Counted from the first letter of the stretch, positions 21,201 to 28,821 are shown. The stretch: DNA of 36,960 nucleotides from Candidatus Dojkabacteria bacterium (GCA_012513575.1 JAAZBX010000015.1:1-36960); one strand, 5' to 3'. The notes: generated from the letters alone by a model not told the origin. Translations and numbers: made by a program.

Positions 21201-22906
21201 ACATTTAAATCCCTTGTAGGACCGTATATTTCGTATGACAATTTCAAATCCGGGTCTTTAAGTTTATCAAAATCAAGAGCTTCCCTTTTGGGAACTTGGG
21301 GTCTTTGAAGAATTCCGTTAAAACAAGGAGTTTCTAGAACATCTGCAAGCTTTCTTATTTCTGTACCTTTTTCGTTATAAGGACTAATGGTTACATCCTT
21401 CAATGTATCCAAATCGAGTCTAAACTTCCATTCGGGTCTAACACACCCAAGTTTACGTGGAGTGACAATATTAATTAATATTGACTCGTCTAATTGTTCT
21501 TGCAAGGCCAATATCGCATTGTATTCATCTTCAGAGAGATTATCTAGGTAGAGTGGACTTGTATTATTTTCTAACCTAGTGATTAAGCCGTTAATTAAAT
21601 TAACATACGAAAGGTTAAGACCTTTTTTGTGAGTTCTTTGTAGATCGGAAAGGTATTTATTAAGTTTATTTATCGAAGTATCTCTTTCAATTAAGTCGGC
21701 GATAAAGGACAAATTACTTATTGATTCTTTTTCTTCTTTGGTTAGTTCGTCTTGTGGGGTACTTCCTCTTCCTGTTACAATTCTTTCAGAAATATTCTTT
21801 ATATTCTGTAAATCTTCCTCGGAAAGAAGTGAAATCCAAGAAACATCTATAGCTTTTGCTTTATCAATAATAGACAATGCTTCTTTGGATACTTCTCTTC
21901 GATATTCTAAGATATATTTGTTGGAGAGATTAGAGTAGAGTGCTGGTGCATGTCTTATTAATTCTGCAGAGGGAGTGTTTGCCTGATAAGAAAAATATGC
22001 AAGTCTAATAAGTTCATTTAATTCTTCTTGCGAGACAACATTTTGATCTTCGCTAAGATTATCATTTTCTATTCTCTTCTTTTTTTCTTCAATTAGTATT
22101 TGGAGAACATCCGCAGCATCAACAGCTACCTGTGTGTGCTCAAACCAGTGACTAGCAATGGACATGGGTATTTGAGACAAGCCACCTTGGGAAGCGGGTA
22201 TTTTATGTTGATCATTCTCATTTAGGTATGTAGCTTCACTATCATTTAAAGCAACAATTCTTTCACCTTGAATAATTGCTTCCTCAGGTTCAATTCCAAG
22301 TTTTTTTGCCATTATCTCAGCAGTAATTCTTTCAATATCACCATCATCTAATCGTCTTCCCCCAACCCATTTGCTTTCATCAATCCATCTCTCACCCGTA
22401 ACAAATTGTAAAACCTTTCCTAGGTTCGCAAGTTGATTCATTGTTGGGATTCCAGAAGTAAATAGCAATTTATGAACAGCAAATTCCAATGCTTTATCAT
22501 ATGAACTCCTATTTAATCCTTCTGTTCTACTTTCTCTTTGGTTGTATGGAACAATTTTTCCTAATACTACAGGAGGATCAAAGAGTAAATCTTTTTTTAA
22601 TGTTCGTTCTCTTTCTTTTATTTTCTTCTCAGACCAATATTTGCTTACATCCTTTTGAGTAAATAGATATCGATTCTCTGTAACTAGCTCTTGTGTTGTT
22701 TTTAGTACATCACGGTAATTTCTTCCTGTAGGAGAAACAAAACCATCAAAGATCTCATTTTTTAAAGAAATTATATTTGAGATTTCTTCTTTCTCTTCAT
22801 CAGTAGTATCTCGGACAAAAAAATTACTATACCTTGGTGACAAACTTTCTTTAATATCTAGTGCTGGATCTATTGTGTAATTCTCTACATCTGAAGTTTT
22901 ATTCAT
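18239..22906 (-). CDS. Giant (1555 aa) DHH/DHHA1 RecJ-like phosphoesterase/exonuclease with long N-terminal extension and insertions
   Basis: RecJ-type motifs: ADCDQDGFNA (I), IICDTGSSDED (II), CDHHTPS (III), TIGDGGSIG..GMENR (IV), DHHA1-type GGHPLASGG, C-terminal OB-like region. Confidence 0.85.
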   Translation of the reverse strand: MNKTSDVENYTIDPALDIKESLSPRYSNFFVRDTTDEEKEEISNIISLKNEIFDGFVSPTGRNYRDVLKTTQELVTENRYLFTQKDVSKYWSEKKIKERERTLKKDLLFDPPVVLGKIVPYNQRESRTEGLNRSSYDKALEFAVHKLLFTSGIPTMNQLANLGKVLQFVTGERWIDESKWVGGRRLDDGDIERITAEIMAKKLGIEPEEAIIQGERIVALNDSEATYLNENDQHKIPASQGGLSQIPMSIASHWFEHTQVAVDAADVLQILIEEKKKRIENDNLSEDQNVVSQEELNELIRLAYFSYQANTPSAELIRHAPALYSNLSNKYILEYRREVSKEALSIIDKAKAIDVSWISLLSEEDLQNIKNISERIVTGRGSTPQDELTKEEKESISNLSFIADLIERDTSINKLNKYLSDLQRTHKKGLNLSYVNLINGLITRLENNTSPLYLDNLSEDEYNAILALQEQLDESILINIVTPRKLGCVRPEWKFRLDLDTLKDVTISPYNEKGTEIRKLADVLETPCFNGILQRPQVPKREALDFDKLKDPDLKLSYEIYGPTRDLNVIEGYSANLILSKYYESLGISSKEHFNELMFPTEKNLQPPSALQNVEEAAEIIYGAIIKGEKIATIADCDQDGFNATNNMRWALEKIGVPKVDQKFNTRIEGHSVQLTDLINLGVAGNKLIIICDTGSSDEDCKAFQTFHSGTNKISDLQYFLDNIERINGFAKFPEEQKKSIKRRLQLFITNNPWDTFNKEGLFSRKFTFVNPVNNIESTSTLGSYEPLRMFVNGFKNDVRLIVCDHHTPSIKSIEYFLEHSQDIMVNPQWVMKWWKEIDFINEMQEALTPDENGVVDHEKIDRTQRKYRCYPESDLVGTVTTGKVIRRVMNLFSDEPIVKARSKEYLLQSKEKREKLLKKYLDKDFDSLSLEEQRFVLEQSGNMPKSFFEMDTKSKEIWAREKIIKLAEYIDEDLVSSRIANKGETPLSDAIHSWITLGKHVRDVKKELFNIIEAHLSTPSSINQGAFQPPLFEDDRLIPNSKKYNKKRREKARKLGNEIWNLCYSSMEDSKELTVNESFALKSYLKHGPFGLQQLKLLEATATIGDGGSIGIGIGMENRYIVKDAMRELTDLSKQYQKEPSNTWRERQFKRILPESLRFIRIALRETNFTAVNYYNSRFFSHIMAASTNAIYRRAKPEEALRADSVLPEISDVFIKKSETNKIRRHRHTLPYAQDKAIQRREELLAEHYKYLDTHEDERERPLIIIEQKGLEYIDALQGQRGLIAGNISERYEKPTMVIVAEGESKENDSKTYSVSFRLPARGNVSTDMIQLYLEKNPQPGIKIIAHGGHPLASGGTWQVQGGIEQLHNVLDPLFEKYKPINPDAGVVKIETTIKELKNELKKSSPELIKSFNYLNPFAVADIISTHISQQTNPYGTDFPKLLLEFEELKVVGKSRGKKVDGESYQTITVEDRRGNRRVMRLFKKLISFDKVRIGDTVSLRVQPIMRLTPMPPAKLIYRGPFINEGDVTSIDGQKSRPTLDIEKIISIKRTQLK

Positions 22907-22924
22907 TACTTTGTACTATAAAAT

Positions 22925-22950
22925 AAAAAAAGGGACTTGATAAAAGCCCT
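22925..22950 (-). terminator. Terminator-like hairpin with U run in the leader of the giant DHH gene
   Basis: Minus strand AGGGCTT-TTATC-AAG(T)CCCT then TTTTTT; ends about 18 nt before the ATG. Confidence 0.55.
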
Positions 22951-23066
22951 ATAAGATTTAATAAGTTGAAATTTTTTAATCTTGTTCAATTCCTGCACTT
23001 TGTGTATAAAGGTTGTTAAATCAAGACTTTTGAGATTTGTGATCTATATAAACCCCAACTAGTTTT

Positions 23067-23095
23067 AGTGTACCCTTTTGGATATATAGTGTCAA
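23067..23095 (-). promoter_or_regulatory. Sigma-70-type promoter for the giant DHH gene
   Basis: Minus strand TTGACA - 17 nt - TACACT. Confidence 0.75.
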
Positions 23096-23113
23096 GAAAA
23101 TTGTAAATTTTTT

Positions 23114-24004
23114 TTATTGAGTATAAATAACATCAATACAAGGCGGAATTCCGAGCCTAAATGGCAACCCAGTATTGCCGATTCCTGACGAAACATATAC
23201 TTTCCCTCTCGGCGTATTGTAAAGACCCTGATTAAAACCGTATTTACTTGGAATGAACCATTTATATATTAAAGGGATTCTAATTTGACCTCCATGTGTA
23301 TGTCCAGAGAGTGTTAATTGGGGGATTGATTTGTCATATTTGTAAACCGTATCTGGTGAATGTGCAATTACAACGAGATTATCATCTTTAGAAAATTGGC
23401 TGATTTTAGAAACATCTGCATCCCCAGCCCAGAGGTCTCCAAGTCCAACTATGTACAGATTGAGTTCTTCAATATATTCCGAATTGTTTTTAAGAAAATA
23501 AAAATTAAAGTCAGAGACAATTGCTTTTATCTCTTCTTCATAATTGTTTCTATTTCTTTCACTGTCATGGTTCCCTAGAACAAGATAGACAGGATATTTT
23601 AGATTTTTAAGTGGAGAGAGAAGTGTTCGCAAATCTCCCTTGGGGTGATAGACAATATCTCCAGCAATGACTACAAAATCAACATTATCAATGCTATTTA
23701 TTTCTTCTATAACCTTTACAAGCATTTTAGTAGAAGAAAAGGCTCCAACATGAAGGTCTGATATTAATACAATTTTTGATTTAAAACCTGTTTCAATATT
23801 CGTTTCTTTTTGAATGACAGTATTAGGCTCAAGGAATCGAGAGTAAATTAATAAAAGAGAAAAAAGGATAAGAAATATTTGGAATAAAACGGATTTCCAT
23901 TTGTTAACAAAAAGCACGCTTTTAATTTTTAGATAAATAGCAAGGAGAAGAGGTAAGAAGGGGATTAAAATACTAATGTAGTTAAGCAGATAATATAAAT
24001 TCAT
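23114..24004 (-). CDS. Membrane-associated metallophosphoesterase (YkuE-like)
   Basis: Motifs DLHVG, GDIVYH, GNHDS, AHSPD, SGHTHGGQIR; N-terminal TM segments. Confidence 0.9.
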   Translation of the reverse strand: MNLYYLLNYISILIPFLPLLLAIYLKIKSVLFVNKWKSVLFQIFLILFSLLLIYSRFLEPNTVIQKETNIETGFKSKIVLISDLHVGAFSSTKMLVKVIEEINSIDNVDFVVIAGDIVYHPKGDLRTLLSPLKNLKYPVYLVLGNHDSERNRNNYEEEIKAIVSDFNFYFLKNNSEYIEELNLYIVGLGDLWAGDADVSKISQFSKDDNLVVIAHSPDTVYKYDKSIPQLTLSGHTHGGQIRIPLIYKWFIPSKYGFNQGLYNTPRGKVYVSSGIGNTGLPFRLGIPPCIDVIYTQ

Positions 24005-24051
24005 GGGTCAGTTAATAAAATATGAACAAATTATAACATTCAAGAGGAAAG

Positions 24052-24125
24052 TCGGGGAGACAGGACTTGAACCTGCGACCTCTGCGTCCCAAACGCAGCG
24101 TTCTAGCCATCTGAACTACTCCCCG
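24052..24125 (-). tRNA. tRNA-Pro (anticodon TGG), no encoded CCA
   Basis: Reverse complement gives acceptor CGGGGAG/CTCCCCG, D arm GTTC/GAAC, anticodon arm CTGCG-TTTGGGA-CGCAG, T arm GCAGG-TTCAAGT-CCTGT. Confidence 0.96.
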
Positions 24126-24154
24126 AATCAGAGTAATTCTATCATATCAGAAAG

Positions 24155-24179
24155 AAAAAGGGGAGTAAGTACTCCCCTT
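24155..24179 (-). terminator. Rho-independent terminator downstream of the TM protein gene
   Basis: Minus strand AAGGGGAGT-ACTT-ACTCCCCTT followed by TTTCTTT. Confidence 0.8.
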
Positions 24180-24201
24180 AAACATAACCAAAGGTTAAAA
24201 A

Positions 24202-24540
24202 CTAGTTAAACCAACCCATAACCTTTAATGCCAAATCAGAGATCAATGGAATATCAAATCTTTCTCCTTGGGAAGATTTAACTATTCCTACAATGATAAG
24301 AATCAATGTTACTGGGGCAATTAGCCAACCAATCAATGGAACCCAGGCGATCATTTCGAGTAATCCTAAAATAGAAGACTGTGCACCATTGTATTTAACA
24401 AAATTGTCATCTTTCTCTACTAGAAGAAGAATAAATCCAACAATAGGAATCCAGGCGAGAATTGCAGTAGCCTTGTTTACCTCATTGTACTTAATCTCGT
24501 TCAAGGAATAGACCTTTTTTGCAGCCTTAGTTTCTGCCAT
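24202..24540 (-). CDS. DUF4870/Tic20-like small membrane protein
   Basis: 112 aa, 'ILAWIPIVGFILLLVEKDDNFVKYNGAQSSILGLLE...APVTLILIIVGIVKSSQGERFDIPLI'. Confidence 0.75.
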   Translation of the reverse strand: MAETKAAKKVYSLNEIKYNEVNKATAILAWIPIVGFILLLVEKDDNFVKYNGAQSSILGLLEMIAWVPLIGWLIAPVTLILIIVGIVKSSQGERFDIPLISDLALKVMGWFN

Positions 24541-24616
24541 TTTAAAAGAAAATTTAATTTAACAACATAAGTATATTATTTAAAAATTTGGAACGCAATA
24601 GCAACACTATAAGAAC

Positions 24617-24656
24617 TTGAAGGTATACAATGGGGTGGTATACTGGTATATATAAT
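24617..24656 (+). promoter_or_regulatory. lexA promoter with iterated GGTATA(C) sites, candidate LexA operator
   Basis: TTGAAG (24617-24622) - 16 nt - TATACT (24639-24644); second TATAAT at 24651-24656; GTATAC at 24623-24628 and 24638-24643, GGTATA at 24645-24650. Confidence 0.6.
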
Positions 24657-24672
24657 TTAATTTCATATATAA

Positions 24673-25323
24673 ATGGATATTAGATTAACAGCTAAACAGG
24701 AAGAGGTATTAAGGATTATAAGGAACTTTTATTTAGAAAAAGGTTTTGCCCCATCTCTTAATGAGTTAAAGGATGTTCTTGGAATTTCTACTAAAAGAGG
24801 TGTAGTAATACATCTGATTGCCCTTGAGAAGAAAGGTTATATTTTTAGAACTGGACAGGCTAGAGGTATCCATTTGGTTGGAAATGATGAAGAAATAGCT
24901 TACGATTATCTTGTTGGAGTTCCGATATTAGGATATGCAAATGCAGGAACTCCTTTAGTTGCAGCGCAGGAGGAAAATATTGGGATATTAAAGATAGATA
25001 AAAATATTCTGAGGCAAAAAACAAATATTTTTAGTCTAATTATTAAAGGAGATTCTATGAATCAAGCAGTAATTGGGGGAGAAAAACTTCAAGATGGAAA
25101 ATATATTATAGTTCAAAAGGATTCAGAGATAGAAGATGGGGATATTGTTGTTGCAATTATTGATAATTGTGCCACTGTAAAAAGATTTAAAAAGGGTAAA
25201 AATATGGTTATTCTTTATCCCGATTCCGACAATCCACTTTTTCAACCTATTTATTTGGATAGTAACAGTGATTCTTTGATTAATGGGAAGGTAATTCAAA
25301 TATTGGAAAACCCAACTATCTAA
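24673..25323 (+). CDS. lexA: LexA SOS repressor
   Basis: 216 aa; N-terminal wHTH, Ala-Gly cleavage site (GYANAGTP), Ser in GDSMN, Lys in ATVKRF. Confidence 0.95.
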   Translation: MDIRLTAKQEEVLRIIRNFYLEKGFAPSLNELKDVLGISTKRGVVIHLIALEKKGYIFRTGQARGIHLVGNDEEIAYDYLVGVPILGYANAGTPLVAAQEENIGILKIDKNILRQKTNIFSLIIKGDSMNQAVIGGEKLQDGKYIIVQKDSEIEDGDIVVAIIDNCATVKRFKKGKNMVILYPDSDNPLFQPIYLDSNSDSLINGKVIQILENPTI

Positions 25324-26011
25324 CTTGTGAATTTTTAACAAATTTTCTAGCACCCAGAAGAATTTTATTTAACTCATTATCATTGAAAGAGTTAGAAACT
25401 GATAGAGTTGGATTGAGTGTTTTACCAGGGCGAAAATTTTGTATGTAATATTTTTTACTACCTCTAATTAGTTTTGCAATACTTTCCGAGTCTTTAATTT
25501 TATGGATTCCTTTAACATAGGTTGTTCTGAATTCATAATCAACTCCTGAATTCATTATTATTTCAATAGACTTAATTACCTTATCTAAGCTATTTTTATC
25601 TGCAGTTCTTTTGGGGTATTCCTTCTCGGGATATTTTATATCCATAGCTATATAATCTAGTAGATGTAAATCTATTAATCTTTGTAGTTTTTCTGGGAAA
25701 AAACCGTTTGTATCTAGTTTGACAAGAAGGTCTAATTCTCTAATCTTACTAATCAAAACAGCAATATCATCATATATTAAGGGCTCTCCCCCTGTAATAA
25801 CAACAGCATCAATCTTTCCCTTTCTTTGCTTTAAATAGCTTAGGATATCATCAATATTTATCTGGAGTTCTTTATTCAATTCTTTTACTACCAATTCTGG
25901 ATTGTGGCAATACTCACATCTTAAATTACAGCCGTAAGTAAAAATAATTGTTGATATTTTCCCAGGATAATCAAGAAGAGAAACCTTTTCTAACCCTCCA
26001 ATCTGTATCAT
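25316..26011 (-). CDS. nrdG: Anaerobic ribonucleotide reductase-activating radical SAM protein
   Basis: Radical SAM CNLRCEYCHNPE; 'VVITGGEPL'; adjacent to nrdD. Confidence 0.93.
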   Translation of the reverse strand: MIQIGGLEKVSLLDYPGKISTIIFTYGCNLRCEYCHNPELVVKELNKELQINIDDILSYLKQRKGKIDAVVITGGEPLIYDDIAVLISKIRELDLLVKLDTNGFFPEKLQRLIDLHLLDYIAMDIKYPEKEYPKRTADKNSLDKVIKSIEIIMNSGVDYEFRTTYVKGIHKIKDSESIAKLIRGSKKYYIQNFRPGKTLNPTLSVSNSFNDNELNKILLGARKFVKNSQVR

Positions 26012-26145
26012 TAAAGAGTCTTCATTTTAAACATTTTTCTATCAGACCATTCGGCTTGTTTCCCAATATTCCATTGAGAAATTGGACGAATATATCCAAC
26101 CACTCTTGAATAAACCTCACATCTTTGCCTTGTTACTTTTTTCAT
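26011..26145 (-). CDS. Stand-alone NrdD glycyl-radical domain, 44 aa (MKKVTRQRCEVYSRVVGYIRPISQWNIGKQAEWSDRKMFKMKTL)
   Basis: Translated by hand from the gap between nrdD and nrdG. 'EVYSRVVGYIRPISQWNIGKQAEW.DRK' matches the class III RNR C-terminal glycyl-radical loop. Stop overlaps the nrdG ATG (TAATG). Same frame as nrdD, 18 nt after its TAA. Not in the ORF track. Confidence 0.88.
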   Translation of the reverse strand: MKKVTRQRCEVYSRVVGYIRPISQWNIGKQAEWSDRKMFKMKTL

Positions 26146-26163
26146 TTTTGTTTTGTTATTAAA

Positions 26164-28251
26164 TTAACTAATTTCATTAAAGGACATTCCTTCTTTATAT
26201 CCCACCTCACAGTCACACTTAGGACAGTAAAAGTGTTCACCTGGGATATATCCGTGCTTTGGACATATACTAAATGTTGGAGTGATTGAGAAGTAGGGCA
26301 ATTTATAATTCTCTGCAATTTTTCTCACTAGATTTTTTACTGCCTCAGGAGATGTAATTTGTTCTCCAATGTAAACGTGTTGAACAGTACCGCCTGTGTA
26401 AAGACACTGAAATTCATCTTGTAAATCTAATGCTTCAAAGATGTCATCAGTCAGTCCAACAGGAATCTGTGAACTGTTTGTATAGTATGGCACTATATCC
26501 CGGCCTTTATGTTCGCCTATGTCAGACGCTGCTATAATTGAATCTCCAAAGCGCTTCTTATCTGCCTTTGCAAACTTATAAGTTGCTCCTTCTCCAGGTG
26601 TTGCTTCCAAATTAAAAAGTTCATTGGTTTTTAATTGATAAGTCATCAATCGTTCTCTCATGTGATTCATTATCTCAATACCAAATTCTCGGCCTTCTTC
26701 TGAAGTAATCCCCTTATTTGAATCTTTGTAGAAGTTTATAAGTGCCTCATTGAGTCCTAATATTCCAATTGTGTTAAAATGATTTTTGTAGTACTCTCCG
26801 AACCTCTTTTTAATATCAGATAAGTAGAATTTGGAATATGGATAAAGACCTTTATCCATATATTTCTCAAGGAATCTCCTTTTAATTTGCAAGCTCTTCT
26901 TTGCTAAATCCATCTGAATATTTAACCTTTTAAAAAAGTCTCTTTTGTTTGCTGCTTCGAAACCAATTCTGGGAAGATTAATTGTTACTACACCAATACT
27001 ACCAGTTAATGGGTTGGCGCCAAACAAACCGCCACCTCTTTTTCTAAGCTCCCTGTTATCAAGTCTCAATCTGCAGCACATACTTCTTGCATCGTCAGGA
27101 CTCATGTCAGAATTTATAAAGTTTGAAAAATAAGGGATACCATATTTGGCTGTCATCTCCCAGATAGGTTTGTACTCAGGATTGTCCCAATCAAAGTCCT
27201 TTGTGAGATTGTAGGTAGGAATAGGGTAGGAAAACAGTCGTCCCTGTGCATCTCCTTCCATCATAATTTCACAAAAGGCCTTATTAATCATATTCATTTC
27301 ATTCTGAAATTCACAGTATTTCTCTTTTTGTATTTGACCCCCAATAATCACCCCCTGCTGTGCAAGTTGTCCCGAAGGAATTAAATCCATAGTAATATTA
27401 GTGAAAGGTGTTTGACAACCAACCCTAGTTGGAACATTCATATTGTAAAGAAACTCTTGCATTTTCTGTTTAACCTGTTTGTAGGATAGTTTGTCAAACT
27501 TAACAAAAGGAGCAAGAAATGTATCGAAGCTTGAAAAAGCTTGAGCTCCTGCCGCTTCATGTTGAAGTGTGTAAAGGTAATTTACGACTTGCCCTAATGC
27601 TGCACTAAAATGCTTTGCTGGGGAAGAAGAGATCTTTCCTTCAACGCCTGTAAAACCCTTAAGAAGCAAATCTTCTAAACTCCAACCGCAACAGTATGTT
27701 GCCAACATCCCTAAGTCATGAATATGATAATCTTTATTAATATTTCCGGTAGAAATTTCTTTTGGATATATGCTGTGAAGCCAGTAATTTGATTGGACAG
27801 TAGTTGAAATATAGTTATTTAAACCTTGCCAAGAATAAGCCATATTACTGTTCTCATTAACTTGCCAATCAAGTTTGTCGATATAGTCTTTAACAAGCGT
27901 GTTCGCATCGATTAACGATTTAATATTCTTAACCTGGTGTTTGAGATCAATAAAGAGTTTGTACGCAATTGAGGTTTTAGTATGTCCCATGTCAATTAGT
28001 GTCTGAGCAACAATATCCGCAATTTCGCTACTCTTAATTACTTCCTTATTAGAATATTTACTCTTAATAATCTTTATTACTTCTTCAGCTATCTCTTCTG
28101 CTCTTTTCTTATTTTTACCACCAACACTATCAGCGGCCTTAAAAATACCTCGAACAATACTATCTTTACGAAAAGCAACTAAACTTCCATCTCTCTTTTT
28201 AACCTTTAATTTTTTACTAATAGGTATTTGAATTTTATTTGGGGCAGACAT
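26164..28251 (-). CDS. nrdD: Anaerobic (class III) ribonucleoside-triphosphate reductase, main catalytic part, lacking the glycyl-radical C-terminus
   Basis: ATP-cone N-terminus, VGCQTPFTN, CCRLRLDN, C-terminal SICPKHGYIPGEHFYCPKCD. Track start 28278 is TTG; ATG at 28251 preferred. Confidence 0.95.
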   Translation of the reverse strand: MSAPNKIQIPISKKLKVKKRDGSLVAFRKDSIVRGIFKAADSVGGKNKKRAEEIAEEVIKIIKSKYSNKEVIKSSEIADIVAQTLIDMGHTKTSIAYKLFIDLKHQVKNIKSLIDANTLVKDYIDKLDWQVNENSNMAYSWQGLNNYISTTVQSNYWLHSIYPKEISTGNINKDYHIHDLGMLATYCCGWSLEDLLLKGFTGVEGKISSSPAKHFSAALGQVVNYLYTLQHEAAGAQAFSSFDTFLAPFVKFDKLSYKQVKQKMQEFLYNMNVPTRVGCQTPFTNITMDLIPSGQLAQQGVIIGGQIQKEKYCEFQNEMNMINKAFCEIMMEGDAQGRLFSYPIPTYNLTKDFDWDNPEYKPIWEMTAKYGIPYFSNFINSDMSPDDARSMCCRLRLDNRELRKRGGGLFGANPLTGSIGVVTINLPRIGFEAANKRDFFKRLNIQMDLAKKSLQIKRRFLEKYMDKGLYPYSKFYLSDIKKRFGEYYKNHFNTIGILGLNEALINFYKDSNKGITSEEGREFGIEIMNHMRERLMTYQLKTNELFNLEATPGEGATYKFAKADKKRFGDSIIAASDIGEHKGRDIVPYYTNSSQIPVGLTDDIFEALDLQDEFQCLYTGGTVQHVYIGEQITSPEAVKNLVRKIAENYKLPYFSITPTFSICPKHGYIPGEHFYCPKCDCEVGYKEGMSFNEIS

Positions 28252-28267
28252 ATTTGTAAAATTTAAA

Positions 28268-28714
28268 TTAATTCTCAATACTATCTATTTCCTTTCTTAC
28301 ATCTTCTAAAGTCTCAAATTTCTTATAGACCGAAGCGAACCGAATATACGCCAATTTATCCTTTCCTTTAAGCCAATCTAAAGTTTTTAAGCCAATTTCA
28401 TTTGTTGAGAGAGGCTCTTCACTATTTAGAGCGATTCTCTCAATTTCTTCAGCAAAATCCCTAATCTCTTCCTCCTTTACATGCTCATGATTTAAAGCTT
28501 TTTTTATCCCTTTCACAATTTTCTCTGAATCAAATTTCTCTAAAGAGCCATCTTTTTTTATTACATTCACTTCTAGGCTTTCCAATCTCTCGTAGGTAGT
28601 AAAACGTTTCCCACATCTTAGACATTGTCTTCTTCTTCGTGTTGACCTGTCTTCATTATTGTCCCTTTTATCTACTACCTTTGTAATCTCACATTCACAA
28701 AAAGGGCATTTCAT
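28268..28714 (-). CDS. nrdR: Transcriptional repressor NrdR
   Basis: 148 aa; MKCPFCECEITKVVDKR...RRRRQCLRCGKRFTTYER zinc ribbon plus ATP cone. Confidence 0.97.
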   Translation of the reverse strand: MKCPFCECEITKVVDKRDNNEDRSTRRRRQCLRCGKRFTTYERLESLEVNVIKKDGSLEKFDSEKIVKGIKKALNHEHVKEEEIRDFAEEIERIALNSEEPLSTNEIGLKTLDWLKGKDKLAYIRFASVYKKFETLEDVRKEIDSIEN

Positions 28715-28725
28715 AACTTTAAAAG

Positions 28726-28739
28726 TACAATATATTGTA
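28726..28739 (-). promoter_or_regulatory. Candidate NrdR box upstream of nrdR-nrdD-nrdG
   Basis: Perfect palindrome TACAATATATTGTA 12 bp upstream of the nrdR ATG, next to a CATAAT -10-like sequence. Confidence 0.55.
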
Positions 28740-28821
28740 TTATGGGATCTACCTTACCCCAACAGGTTGTGGTGGTCAAGGACCCATAGTTGGGGAAATA
28801 GTATTTTTTAAAATATTTCCC
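28740..28821. other. Structured intergenic element: potential H-type pseudoknot followed by a hairpin
   Basis: TATGGG (28741-28746)/CCCATA (28783-28788) interleaved with CCCCAAC (28757-28763)/GTTGGGG (28789-28795); then GGGAAATA (28793-28800)/TATTTCCC (28814-28821). Confidence 0.5.

Noticed and set aside
19395-21938. Multiple + strand ORFs of 60-95 aa inside the giant DHH gene
   Set aside because: The minus-strand 1555-aa frame carries conserved motifs throughout; these are shadow ORFs.
24003-24209. 68-aa + strand ORF containing GETGLEPATSASQTQRSSHLNYSP
   Set aside because: This is the well-known spurious antisense translation of a tRNA (tRNA-Pro on the minus strand), not a protein.
28740-28821. 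Assigning this element to SRP RNA, preQ1, fluoride or guanidine-III riboswitches
   Set aside because: None of the conserved sequence signatures I can recall for those families are present; left as an unassigned structure.
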